Shown here: piece by piece, positions 48,601 to 61,528 of the stretch | How positions within the stretch are numbered: the stretch's first letter is position 1 | Layout of the letters: each line of letters opens with the position of its first letter | Translations under genes and position numbers: made by a program | Assembly (NCBI GenBank): GCA_028671895.1 | Contig: CM053813.1 | Span: 44,362,501-44,426,500, forward strand | DNA from: Oenanthe sinensis | Lineage: Eukaryota > Streptophyta > Magnoliopsida > Apiales > Apiaceae | Reading direction: 5' to 3' | DNA length: 64,000 bases | The notes under the pieces: model-generated | Told to the model about the DNA's origin: nothing | The model's database searches: none | What the model saw: the letters and a program-made list of their open reading frames with translations, nothing else

Positions 48601-48917
48601 TTAGTAATTTTCATTGTTGATCCCCTCCTCTAGATCTCTTTTAAAATGTTTTAAAGTTCCACTCTTCTTTTCTGCAACTCTCTTCTGCCTTCTAAATTTG
48701 ATGTGCACAACTGGCAAGCATTTTCCAAGATCTAAAGGTGCTACAAATTGCTCCGGAATTGAAGACAGCTCAAGCCTACTATTATACCAAGCCATCTAAG
48801 CTCATCCTAAAAAAACTTTAACAAGAAACCAAAACCTACATTAACCTCGTTAAAGAATAAAGTACAAAATCCTAGTAAAGGTTCTTGCAATCTATTACCT
48901 TCTTCCTCATCCCCACA

Positions 48918-51900
48918 TTAGATCTTCAGGTCATTCAACTCCTCAATCATCAATGACTCTGGCAACTTGGTCTCAACTGCTATCCCTGTCTCCACTGTCA
49001 TAGACGAGACAAGGGGTGGACTGATGGAAGTTTCAGAGGTTTGCTGAATCTCAACATGAATTGTTGATGTCTTGTTAGGAACCTTTAAATTTGATGCAGT
49101 CTCCACTCCAACAGAAACTGGATGGCAAGGAACCTTTGCAGTTGATGGATTCTCTAAATGAATATGTGATGGAACAACATGAGACTTGAAAGCTGGTGAA
49201 GTCTCCCCCTGACCTTGTGGAGTGACCGGAGTCATAGGTACTCTAGAAGCTGGCAAAGAATCCTCCACAAAAGCTGATGGTGTGGTAATGGCCTTGAAAG
49301 CTGGTGATTCCTCTACACGAGCCGATACTTGGGTCATCGGAGCCTTAAAAGCTGGTGAATCCTCTGGTCGAACTGGGGCAGCAAAAGCTGGCACAACCTG
49401 TCTAATTGACACGGGAGGTGCAATACCCATGCGTGGAGTCCTCATCGCATTAACTGGTTGAATAGGAGGGAATGGCGGTGCAGAGTATGCTGGGATTGCA
49501 TTTCTTATAGTTACTGGTGGCGCCATTCCATGGTGAGGCCTAAAATGCCTTAAAGGAATGTAGGGAGCTGCTCCGGCTGCTGGAAATTTCTGAGGCAGGA
49601 ACCTAGAGCCATCTGCTAGCCACTCATTTACAGAAGTACCTGGAGGTTTAACAGATAAAGATGAGCCCCCATGTATGTCATTTCTGGTCGGGTTCATATA
49701 TCTACTCTGAGAGCTTGTCTTGGGACATGTGGAAGCATTGCTTGATGTTGTTCCAACAGTTCTATTCCAAGAAGTTGGCTTTGCGCATATTAAAGGAAGG
49801 ATTTTTGATGTTGTAGCTGGAGATTGCTGTGTACTTGCTGGCCTTGGTTTTGGCATGGGATATCTGATTGGGAAGGGTGTATTAGCCATTTTTGCCCTAA
49901 TACGATATTTCTGAAGTGCACGTGCTACAGTGACATGCTCCTGTTCATCAATGTTGACCTTTTGTGATGAATTCTCCGACTGCTGGGCTACTGCACAACC
50001 AAAAACAAGATGTCAGATATGATGTAGTAAACAATGTCCCAGTGAGTTACCACATTTTCACTTCAAAGTAACAACACACTTAATGAGTTTTGGAAAGGCA
50101 CCCCTGTGTTTTTGTGGGGGAACCCTTATATTTTTGAAATATTTCAAAGATTAAAACAACCCTGGAAAAAATTAATTTTGGGGGGCACGTGTCCCCCACG
50201 CCCCTTCCTATATCCACCCCTGTCCTTACCTATGATACATCATACGATGCTAGGCTTCGAGATTAGTCAGAAAGCTTTTTTAAATCTATTTCATAACAAC
50301 AATAATAGTATTTACACTATTATACTCATTTCCATTAGTGGGAATTCTTATATTGAGCAAATGAAAGAGAAAAAAATGAGGTGGAAATCCTTCTCACTTT
50401 CTCAGCTAAATGAGGTGAGCAAAAATTAACCATAAGTTGGTTTAAAAGAGAAGAAAAATAATTCTGGAATATTATTGTGCATGTCCACTTTGAAAGAGAA
50501 GAAGAGAGATGAGATGAAGAAATAAGATGGGAAAAGTACAATTAGAAAAATCTTGAAATACACTCATCAGGTGGATGAGTAGGATGATGAAGATTGTTTC
50601 CTGGAACTCTGGAAGCATCCAAAAGTGGAAATGTATCTGGAATTTGGATTACCAGTATACCATTATATTTCCGTTTCAAATGGTGAAATTTTCACCAGAA
50701 GAGTTGTCATATGCATCCAAAAGTGGAAATGTATCTAAAATTTTGATGGTATACCATTTTATTTCTGTTTTAAATAATTTTTCACCAGAAGAGCCATGGC
50801 ATATGCCTTAATGAACCTTATTTGCACAAGTTAGTGGATTCCACTTCGGTGAATTTAGCATCAAATTCTGATCAAAATTATCAAGAACAAAAAAGTTCAC
50901 AGCAACAGTTAGAAGTTTACATATTCAGATGACTTACATAGTTTTAGAGCTGACCAGGCTGCCATGGCTGCATTCTTTTCAGCCTGCTTCTTGTTCTTTG
51001 CTGGTTCACCAGTAAATGTTACACCAGCCAGCTCTACTGTGCATGTAAATATAGGCAAATGTCCAAGACCAGACCTAGAGGTTTTGTATGTCGGCAATGA
51101 TGCTCCTACTCTCTGCGAAACTTCTTGCAAGAGATTTTTGTAGACCCCTGTTTCATCCTGAGCATTGCAAAGTTGATTTGAAATTTATAAATAAACCAAC
51201 AAATCATAGTGACTGCTATAGCATTGCAGAATGTTATATGAACAAAGGTTTCAAATTACATATCACGTTTAATTTGTTGAGAACACATGATTTAACATGC
51301 CAAGTACTGCTGGAGTGCTGAATGTCTCTTCGACATACAATTAATTACTAACCAAAAAGTAATCTCACATTAACTTTTGCAGGTTAAAAAAGGAATTTAT
51401 CTACAACAAAGAGATCACAGAAGAGCATGAAAATCTGGTCTATCAAGTGAAAAATAAGATAACCATGTTTTAGAATATCTAAGCTTCATTTTTGTTTCTG
51501 GATCAATACTTAGCACAAACTAGTACGACGTTTAGATTAATTATTAAGATTAGCACAAGGATTTTTTTTTTTTTTTTGGGGGGGGGGGGGGGGGGGCGCG
51601 GTACGGATACAAATAAAAAACAGTGCAGTTGAAAAACAACAACATTTAGATTCAAACACAGGTATTTATGAGAAATAATATTTAAGCTGACAACAAGAAT
51701 ATCGCATATTCTGAAAGAACAATCTGCAAACTATGCAAAAAACATGAGCAATGCAAAAAGTCAAGTAGAATTCCACGACAGGTCAAAGTAAATTAAAAAC
51801 CCTAACTCTGTCAGTATCTACATCATACCCTTGCAACTTGGAACCAACAAAAGTCAACTAGAATTCTCGGATAAGTAAAAAAAAGTAAACACCCCGACTT

Positions 51901-52552
51901 TGTCGTATCTACATTATAACCCCGCGAGTTGGAACCAACATACATTTCTATAACCACCTAGATAAAGAACAATCGTCCTAAATAAGTCTTAAGAATACCC
52001 AAATGAAAATATCTACTCCTCGTATTTCTTTTCCAAGCTCCCATATTCGCATAAAAACAGAAAATAATCAAACTTTTATAAATAACACACTAGATTCCAC
52101 ACAACTAGATTATCCAGGTCACATCTTTCCGTATTCAAACACGCAACAAACTAATAATATCGCAAACCAAATCCACTAAATTCCACATACAAACAACAAC
52201 ACAAACACTAAAAACCGATTCATTTATTTTAATTCCACAACAAATCGAAAACAATAACGAAAAGTTATCGGAAAAAACAAAACTCCAGTTCCGAAACGAA
52301 GCTCACCAGAATCCTAGCAGCAAGTGAATTCGAAGGACCTCGATTAGCAAGAGCATTGAGCGCAACTTCAGCAGCTGAATGTTCAGCTTGTCTCAACGTA
52401 GTACAATAATTAGGGCACTCATAAGTCTCTCCATTAAAATTAACCGTAGCTTTAAACCTAGGCGCGTGATCAGGACCTTCTCGAATACACGTATACGCCG
52501 GTAAATTAAAACAACTCCTCTGCGCTAGCTCTTGTAGCTGGTTCTTATACAT
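48918..52552 (-). CDS. DRB2: DRB2-like double-stranded RNA-binding protein, 512 aa, complete
   Basis: Three exons, 52307-52552, 50938-51157 and 48918-49990, sum 1539 nt. Start: the ATG at 52550-52552 gives MYKNQLQELAQRSCFNLPAY, as in plant DRB proteins; an upstream TTG-based extension was rejected. dsRBD1 is residues ~1-70 (RFKATVNFNGETYECP, then EHSAAEVALNALANRG). dsRBD2 is ~84-152 (ETGVYKNLLQEVSQRVGA, then GEPAKNKKQAEKNAAMAAW). The long Pro/Ser/Thr-rich tail holds PSPATTS-like text, HGMAPPVTIR and APPVSIR repeats, then several ESPAFKAPMT-type repeats (~290-450), ending LNDLKI (relatives end ENLKI). DRB2/3/5 proteins bind dsRNA and modulate miRNA and siRNA production with Dicer-like enzymes. 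DRB2 over DRB3/5 is not certain. Confidence 0.88.
51562..51596. repeat. Homopolymer junction T16-G19 in DRB2-like intron 1
   Basis: Sixteen T followed directly by nineteen G, then CGCG. Long poly-G is very rare in such AT-rich DNA. It could form a G-quadruplex or be an assembly or sequencing artefact. Confidence 0.9.
51725..52225. repeat. Duplicated block in DRB2-like intron 1 (copy B)
   Basis: The partner of 46050-46550, in the same orientation about 5.7 kb away, inside the intron between exon 1 (52307) and exon 2 (51157). It has no coding content. Confidence 0.8.
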
Positions 52553-52679
52553 CTTCTTCAAACCCCCAATTAAACCCTAACTTCAACTCAACAAACTCAA
52601 TTGAATCGCGAGTTCGGATCGGAATCGCGAGTTGACTCGGTGCGAATGTCGATCATTGATGCAGATCGGGAGCTCTAGG

Positions 52680-52800
52680 GTTTTGATATGTGTGTATATA
52701 ATGTATGTATAGGTTTAGAGAGAGAAAGTTATAGAGAGAGATGAGCTCCGAAAAACAACGAAGTGAGAGTGAGAGGGGGAGAGAGAAAGTAACAGTAAGT
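52680..52800 (-). promoter_or_regulatory. DRB2-like 5' UTR/promoter, GA-rich
   Basis: About 130-250 bp before the ATG, the plus strand is rich in GAGAGA (52718-52795), so the transcript strand is CT-rich. TATATAATGTATG-type text at 52694-52706 is a weak TATA candidate on the minus strand. No strong core promoter is evident. Confidence 0.3.
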
Positions 52801-55800
52801 AGCATTTCTAATATTTATTAGTGTTTGTTGGAGAAATGGTAGGCTGCGGTTGGGGGTAGGGGATAGAGTGGGGGTGATTGAGTATTGACCGTTGGATTAT
52901 AATTTACATTTGATTTGATGTTACGAGATTGGTAATTTTATATTCAAAACTGGTGTGATAATGTACTTTTTGCGAGTTACTAGTAAAGATTTGTACTTTC
53001 ACAAAATCTAGTACTATCTAATAATCTATCAACTAGATTCATTAAATTTGTGCTAATATGCTAATATTAATTATTATTATTATTTTCAAGTATGTTTAAA
53101 TTCATTAATATTTAGACATTATATTTGGGTAAAAAGTAAAGGTTTGTAAAAATTATAAAATAATTTATAACTAAAAAATTACACCTCTTTTATGATATAT
53201 TATAATTCAGTAATTATGATGTTTAAAGTGAACTTTTCGAGAATATTTAAGTTTGTTTTTTAAGAATGCGTTTTTCCCTATTTTTTATAAGTCTTTTTAT
53301 AGCTTTCTTTATTGTAAATTATTTTTTATTTTTTATTTTTCATTTTAAAATATAGATAGTCTTTTTATATTTAACAAACAGATTCAATGTTTGCATGGTG
53401 TGAGATTTATTTAAAATTAAAAATTTAATGGTTAAGATTGACTTTTGATATTTATTTTAAATTTAATTTCTATTTAACCATTCTCTTATATAGAGAGAGT
53501 TTTAGCTCAAATAAAATCCAATTCATTATTATAATATAACCTTACAAATATATTAAATATATATTATCAAAAACTGCCGTAGAAAACTTGTATAATTTTA
53601 AATAAACGTAGTAGATTTGTGGAGTGGTTGACTTGTGTTCATTGAATTAATGTTTGATGTAATGTTACAACATTATTCAACTCACAAGTAATGTGGTTAT
53701 TGATTACTTAATTAGTGATACAGTATTTTGTAAGTTATTATTAAAATTTTGTAAGAGATATTTAGTAATTTATTAAATTTTATTTTCCAGTTTATTAACC
53801 ATTGTTTCTTTCGAGTTTTTAACAGAATATATAAATCATGATCCGAATACACTGATATCTATAAGATTTATTTAACAATTTTAAGTAAATTTCGAAAGAG
53901 TTGACCATCTTTCTGTACATCTGGAAAAACAATCGGAAGTATACAAGGGAAATAATCGAAAGTAAAACGAAGGTATTTGATGTATTGAAATTTGGGTCTT
54001 GGGATTAATTTCTAATCCTAAACTGAATGAACCCGATGAGCCCAAAATGTAAACTGGACAATAATCGGACTAGAAGCCCAATCACTTAGCAAATAAAAGC
54101 TTGCTAGTTCACGGAAAGAATGGAGAACCGAGGAAAGAAAATAATCACATATGTACGGATTATTTTTTTGTTTGAAAAATAACTATTTTCAAGATTAAAT
54201 TTCTTTTATTCATTTATAAAAACAAAAAATATATTATTTTCATTATATTAAAAGTAAGAAATTATGTATTTATCGAAATTTATACTCAACAAAGCATGGC
54301 TTAATTGGACATGATTCTAGACTCTATAATTATGAACTTGTAGATTTTTTATTGAAAGCCAAATATGAATTTGGAGACTGAAATTAAGATTTAATTAGAT
54401 TATGCATAAATATATATCTTTGATATTATTAATTTTTAATAAATTTAAGTTATTTAATAAGCTACTAATTCCCCACCTAGCATCAATTGTGTACTCTCGG
54501 GCAGTCTATTTATTACTTGCACTGAGTTGATGTGTTTTCTCAGCGGGGCTACAAAATGTTCAGCAGACTGGCACAGGCCCGTCTCATATGGTACTGGGGG
54601 AATGATTGGCTCAGAGTTTGGTTCACTGATCTGGTTGTCATTTGGGTTTTTGTTGTAAATAATATCATAGTATTTGTTTGATAGTTGGCGGTACCATTGG
54701 GCCTTTATACTTTTTTCTCAAAAATTAAAGATTGTAGTGTAGTACAATGGAGTTTTTAAAAATAATTGTAAAAGGAAAGTTTGTTCGGATGGGTTGGTAT
54801 TAATGGAGTAATTTGTGTCAGTTGACAATTTGTGGTTGTTCATTAATGACTCTGGCAACCTAGGAGAGTGATTAATGATCATGATTTTACATTAATAAGT
54901 AGTGGGGTATTTTTCTCCATGAATACAACTTTAATGTAAAATGGCCATTTAGTTTGATATGGACCTTCATTTTCAGGTTTATTATAGATTCCAGTTCATG
55001 CTTTGTCTCTTGTGGAACAACATGACCATTTAGCCTTTATCCTAACAACCACATATTCTTAATTTTGATTCTTTCTTCTAGATTTTTAAATCTTTAACAA
55101 CTTAAATTTTTTTATAGTTTCTGTTATCTTCGAAAAATAAATAAAAAAATTCGACAAGGTTTACAAAAGCGATTTCTTATAATACTAAATTTTGTTTACA
55201 TTTCGTTGGATTCAGACGTACTCTGCGACACACAACACATATGTTTTACTTGATTTGGTCTACAGAAGATCGAGCTGATGGACTGGGTCCTGTTTAAGCT
55301 AACGTTTAATTTCTAATCAATAGATGGCTGATTGCCACAAGACTAGTACATACATAAATCTATACCAGTCGACCTGCAGAAGTCTATTTGCGCGCAGTAA
55401 ACAAAATACTAGAATGCAACAAGCAAGTGAGTCCGAGAAACGTTTAATTGAAGCAAAATAGCTAAGACTTTCATATTATTGGGATGGAATTTGTGGAAAG
55501 CCGAAAGAGGCGTTAGAGCAGAGTCCCATGAGTAAAATATGACTATTAATTTAACTAAGTGTGCATGAATAGTTGGAAATGGGGTCACCGCCAAGACTTG
55601 ACAAGATTGACACTGATGGTTGGTGGGGTGGCATAGTGGCTTTGGGGTGGCTTAGCCACTTGGGTGCATGGTCTAGCTGTGTCCTATATATATATATATG
55701 TGTGTTTGTTGGTTGCCACTTGCCAGTACTAGTACTAGTAGAGCATGTATCGAATAGTTCCTACTCTTTACCAATCAATATATAATCATCTACCGACTTA

Positions 55801-56642
55801 AGTTTGATTTGAATTAGTTTGGAACTTGAATTTCAGAGATGAATAGATGATATGCAAGTATTCATGCAGTACAAGCAGAACTTAACATCAATCAAATTAA
55901 GAAAAAAAAGGTCCCTAAGGTGTCTAGAGATCGAAGTTTAATTACTAAGCTTAAAAGCTTTAAAATTATACTGTAGTAATCAAGGTCAAAGACTTGTCAA
56001 GAATATCATCAAGTTAGTTCAAGTGACAATTAGCACTATTAGCAGTTAGTTAGGATATAAAGATGACATCTGGCTAATTGGATAGTACTTACTATTATAT
56101 GTTATAGACACGGATATAGCGGATATACATGTTCTTCATATACATTTCATGCAGACGTAATTATGAGTGCATTTGATTAATCTAATAAATAATTTACAAA
56201 TTAATACTTAGATATTTTCAATTTATAGATCACTTAATTAATGGATTATATTCGGTTGCGTAACTTTTCGAATATTTGGGTCTTGACCATTTTTGTAAAA
56301 AAATATTCTTGTACATTTGTACAAGTGACGTTCTTACGAAGAAAAATGGTAAACTTAACCATGTCGAATTGTAAACACTATCAATATATATTGAGGCAGT
56401 AAATACAAAACAATTAATAATAAAAAAACGAAGGTATTCTACAATATTTTCCTTCTCTTTTGTAGACTTTTTATCTATTTTTGTATGTCTCTTGCTGCAT
56501 GTCTTTGTCATCATCTACTACTACGTACACAGGATACGCGCATGCATCAAGATCTTTGAATCATTTTGTAATGAGCAAGGAAAATTTAGATGAAATTTAC
56601 TATAAAATATTTATATTCCCCTACTTATATTCTTATCTAATA

Positions 56643-56777
56643 CTTCCTCCGTACCACCCGATTGTTAACGTTAGAAACTCTAACTAAATTTTTATTCATA
56701 AAAAAAATTTAAAAAATAAATTATGGAACTATACTTTATATATCCGAAACGTTAACAATTAGGTGGGATGAAGGTAG
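56643..56777. mobile_element. Short Stowaway-like MITE (135 bp) with TA duplication
   Basis: TA (56641-56642) precedes CTTCCTCCGTACCACC, and GGTGGGATGAAGG precedes TAGTA, with TA at 56778-56779. Inverted ends extend about 30 bp, including TTGTTAACGTT and its complement. The middle shares AATTATGGAACTATACTTTATAT with the 7818 and 14158 elements. It is the shortest family member, an internal deletion. Confidence 0.65.
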
Positions 56778-58078
56778 TAGTTTTTTCATGGTGATGAAAT
56801 GTTTTTTTATTTTTTTTGACAGATGGTGATGAAATATTAAATATTCGAGATTGAGTGAAAATATTGCAGTAATATTTTCCACCTTTGAGTACGTAAAGAA
56901 ATTCACGAAAAGACAATGATTGACATGACTGACAAAGCGTAGATACAGTGCGATCGATCTGTATGTATAGGTGAACGTTTTTTATTCCTTAAACTTAAAA
57001 TAAGTTATTTATTTTATATATTTTTATATATATTTTCATATTTTTTTAAAAAATAAATATTTATTTTAGAATTTTAAAACCAAATATTATCTTTAAACTA
57101 AAAAATAAATTACTTATTTTCCGAAAAATACATGCATATATATTTTTTTTCCGAAAATAAGAATTTATTTCCAGAAAATAAGTTTGGTCAAACACCCTCA
57201 ATGTTGCGTACGAAAGATTGAGATTCTGTTTTATATGATGAACCTTTGTAGTGGATTTTTCCCAGACTTCAATTTCCTGTCAAAAAGTCGGTTAAATAAT
57301 TAAATTAAATTATACAAAATATATCTACTTGTTACTTTGTACATTCGTTATTTAATAATTTCTCGAATAAATAACATTCTATGTCGACTAGGACATCATA
57401 GATTGATTGGATGATGAAGAGCAAAAAATCAAAGAAAATATACGTATAAAGATGCACTTGGAGATAGAGACAAGTAGTGTAGGGTTGAAAAGATTGTTCA
57501 CGGCTCGCTATATATACATGTATACAAAAAATATACATATATGAAATGAAAATTTGAAATGGTTTGTGCAAGCTGCCATGGCTTGTGACACATCGTTGTG
57601 TGTTGGCCCATCCCTAACGGCGTTCTTGTTGGTTTAGTGAACGTTGCATTAGGTGTAGCAATTATATCGACTGTTCCAAAGCTTTGATGATTTCAACATA
57701 ATTTTGCGTGTCCAACTTAGCGGCGTATTAAGGAAAAAAATTTAAGGAGAGCATTATATTATTTTCAAACATACACTTTTTAAAATTTTATAATATATAA
57801 TTTTTAATTAAAATTTAATCAATTTAATTAAAAAAATCAAACTACAGACAAATCGAATTAAACGTACGGATGAAATTAGCTCGGGCATACCTAAGAAGTG
57901 AACGGTAAATGAACCAAATCGACAAAGTGAAGCTCAAGCAAGCTCTTTGACTTGACAAGTAAGTAACTGGTGAGAGCGGGGGACCCAAATCTTCCTACAT
58001 TATTCAGATTTATAAAGTATCTAAACGTTTATGTATGCTCAGTACTCACATAGTCACAGCAGGAAATTAAATAATTTA

Positions 58079-58370
58079 GACTCCTCCGCTCCTTTTTTAT
58101 TTAATTTTTACACCCCTTTTTTAGGTTTTGAAGTCAATTATCCTCACATAATTTGGTCAATTAAAATTCAAATTTACTTATAATGTGCATTATTAAAAAC
58201 GAAAATAAAATAAAATGGTACATTTATTATCTTCTAACAAAGGTAAATCAAGTACAAAATTCTCAATTTGTTTATTTAAAATACGGGTTAAATCTTAAAA
58301 TATAAATTAAAAACATGATTTGGGCCGGGATAAATTAAAATAAATATGAAGACAAATAATGAAGGGGAGT
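58079..58370. mobile_element. Possible Stowaway-like MITE
   Basis: CTCCTCCGCTCCTTTTTTATTTAA at the left (58081) loosely pairs with AAATAATGAAGGGGAGT at the right (about 58350-58370). No clear target duplication. Weak. Confidence 0.35.
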
Positions 58371-61300
58371 ATATATATATATGTTATGGTTATTTTTATA
58401 TACATAAAAATATTCTTATTCAGTCAATAGTATGTAGTAATATTTTTTACTAAAAAAAATTCATAGAAATTAAATATGCGAATAACAAGACAAAATACAG
58501 TACAGTAATATAGTATACCGGCCAATAATTATAGGCCACATATATTTTATATAAATCAAAGTGAAGTTTCAAATTTAAATTCCGGATATCGAAACATCCA
58601 GAAATTTCTACCGACAAGTGATCTAACGTTATACACATGTCTTCCTATGTCTGTAGTAGTACCTCAAATTAAGACTAGTCACTTCATGCCCGCTGCGTAC
58701 TCCATCTGCTTCATTACTTCATTATTAATTCGTCAAGTAATTTTTTAGGAGTTTCGAATATATAATTAAACTTTATTTTTTTTATTTTTTCTGAATTAAA
58801 ATCTATACGTGTTAAAATATATTCAAAAAAGTGAATATTTAAAAATATTATTTTTAATTATATTTTTAAAACTCTTAAAAATATAAAAAAATCAACCATT
58901 TTATATAATACTCTCGTAAAGAAATTTATAATCACAATTTTCTAGGTCGGTGCAATTTTTAGCCATACGAGTCACAGACTCACAGTGTTATACCTATCTA
59001 GTCTGTTATAGTACCCAAAATATAATATATTTTTTTGTTTGCTAACTTAAATTGTTAAGGGATAACACCGAGTTGGATCGGACCGGGGATAGACAAGAAC
59101 TTTTGTTGGAATAGTCATCGTCTCATGGATATTTTTTGAGATATCCAATTACAAATCTGGAAATTTTTATTAATCTCAAACCTGATTCAAATTCAATTGG
59201 ATTTCAAAAATCAAAAATCAAATCCGATTCAACAGGTTTTTAATCGGATTTGGGTTTTACCGGAGTTATCGAAATTTTTATTTTAAAATTCCTAATAAAA
59301 AATAGTACACTAGTATCAATAGTTCTAATTTTAAATTTGAATTTCATGATATTTGAAATTTAAACCATATTTAAAATATTACAAATTAAAATTTTTAAGG
59401 TTAGCATAAATGTTTGAAAATTAAAGAAGTCATGACATAAAAATATCGAATTAAAATGTGATAACTAATAAGTGGTATTGTGGAAGTAAAGGAGTTTAAT
59501 AATGGGTAATATGTCTTGTTAAATTAAATTTTATATTATTATCAATAATAATTTAAAAAGAGTAAATTAAATATTATAAACTAAACTATTAATATAATAT
59601 GTGTGTGTGTATATAACGGTTTTTTTGGGTTTCAGGTTTGGATCGGGTTTTGGATTTTAGATCGGGTTCCGATACTAAATGCTTGATATCCAAATTCAAA
59701 TTAGTTCGGGTTTAAAAAATAAATGCAAATCTAAAATTTTGAATTTGATAAAATTCAATCCAATCGAAACAGATCGAGTATCCGTCGGATCGGATTTTTT
59801 TGTCATCATTGACCCTGATTGGGATATGATTGAATTGTTTGTTAACCATTCAACATTAGCTATTGGCATAATCGACACTATTTTTTAATAAAGTTGGTTT
59901 TGTTATTTTCAAGAAAGTTATATTATTTGATTTTGTCTAAAAAAAACCATATTATTTTATGATATATAGAAATATTTTTTTTGTCAAAATATATAGAAAC
60001 AATTTAATCATATTAATCTTGTATTAAAAAAAATTAGAAAAATTGTGGTCATTCATAATTTAATACTAGCTTATATCCCGTTCAATGCACGAATTGAATT
60101 CTTTTAGCATTTTATTATTCTTATTTCAATATTTTTTTATATAATTTAAATTTATTTCTATTTCTACAATAATAATTAAAACTTTATTTATTGCTATATA
60201 TATTTATCTTATTATATAATACTTTATATATTTTATTTGTATTTTAAAAGAATGATATATATTTATTTTGTTTAGAGTGTTTTAGTTAAAAAATTAATAT
60301 TTAAAAATTAATCCAAATAATTAAGTAACTACCTCGTCCAAATGTTGATCAACGCCCGGTTACCAAACTTTTATATGATTTGAATTTATTTTTAAATTTT
60401 ATTTAACATCATATGTATAAATATTGTTATATAATTTGTCTGTATTTATATTTTAAAAAGATAATATTTATGTGTTTGTTTAGAGATATATTTTATTTAG
60501 GAGATTAATGATTGTTTGTTTAGGAATGTGTTTTAATTAAGATATTAATATTTATTTATTTAAAGGTGAATTTTAGTTAAAAAATTAATGTTAAAAAATT
60601 AGGTTCATTAATTAAGTAAATATCCAGCCCAAATATCAACTACCAAATTTTTAATGTTTCATTTTTAACAATATAGATAGATGTATTCTAAGCATTCACA
60701 ATTTGTTGCTAGAAAATTTCAACAATAATATTGATTATTAAATTAAATCTCATTCCCGTAATTGTTTTTTGTTTCTCATCTCGGTTAGTTTTAGATTAGG
60801 TTAGTTTATGCCTATTGGGGTGATTATATGGAGTAACTAGGGACATAATTATGTACGTGTCTCGCATAATTTGTCACATTTACTCCAGTGACTTTTAACT
60901 AATAGCTTGCTATTTACGGATAGTTTAGATTTATTATTCAAAAGGTTTGGTTAATCCTCCATTTTTCATTAATGTCTTTAAAATAATGACAGCGACCTCT
61001 TATTCCAAAAGACAATAATCCCATTTCATGCATACAATTATGCATACATTTTTCTTTTGTGGAATACATACGTTTATTCTTTTGTATAATTACTACTCTA
61101 TCATCCTACTTCAAGTGTTTCATTTGAGTTTTCAACAGTCAAATTTAATTAATTTTAATCGAAAATTGATATATATATATATTTATTTATAATTTTTAAA
61201 AAAATTTGAAAAATACATTTTAAAGAAATATATATAAATTTTTTAATGATATATATTTTATATTTTTTTTTAATTATATAGCATATGTAATATTTGGTTA

Positions 61301-61389
61301 AATTTTAAAAATTTTAATCGTTAAAAACTCAAATCAGTGGAGAGGGATAGAGGGATTAATAAATAGCTTTAGTCACCACCTCACTTTTG

Positions 61390-61528
61390 CCCTCCATATA
61401 TACCCTATATTTCCTCCTTTCATTTCCCACAAATTATCCATACTAACTCTGTTTTCTACCCTGCTCTCTCACTCTAAACATATTTTACATTTTAACTACA
61501 CAGTGATCATATTGTATCATTAGTTATC
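61390..61528 (+). promoter_or_regulatory. PIP2 core promoter and 5' UTR
   Basis: TATA box CATATATACCC at about 61397-61407, about 125 bp before the ATG. The 61430-61528 leader contains CT-rich text (CTCTCTCACTC). TSS inferred to be around 61430. Confidence 0.55.

Larger units (their letters stand above)
52810..61380. other. Gene-poor AT-rich intergenic stretch
   Basis: No ORF in this 8.5-kb span resembles a known protein. It holds MITEs at 56643-56777 and about 58079-58370, and degenerate elements near 59040-59890 that carry GGTTTGGATCGGG and CCGATTCAACAGG text, perhaps a hAT MITE. Near 60070 the text TATATCCCGTTCAATGCACG resembles plant repeats ending in a CCCGTGCAATGCACGGG-like hairpin. 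The rest is unexplained AT-rich sequence. Confidence 0.5.

Noticed and set aside
49222..49914. Two plus-strand ORFs antisense to the DRB2-like tail
   Set aside because: They are mirror frames of a GC-richer, repeat-containing coding exon on the minus strand.
52553..52561. An upstream start for the DRB2-like protein nine bases earlier
   Set aside because: The codon there is TTG. The ATG at 52550-52552 matches the standard MYKNQLQEL start.
59040..59890. A hAT or retroelement at 59.0-59.9 kb
   Set aside because: GGATCGG/CCGATCC-like text is present at both sides but no termini or target duplication could be fixed.
60068..60100. Helitron 3' end near CCCGTTCAATGCACG
   Set aside because: The hairpin is imperfect and no CTRR end or Helitron gene was found.
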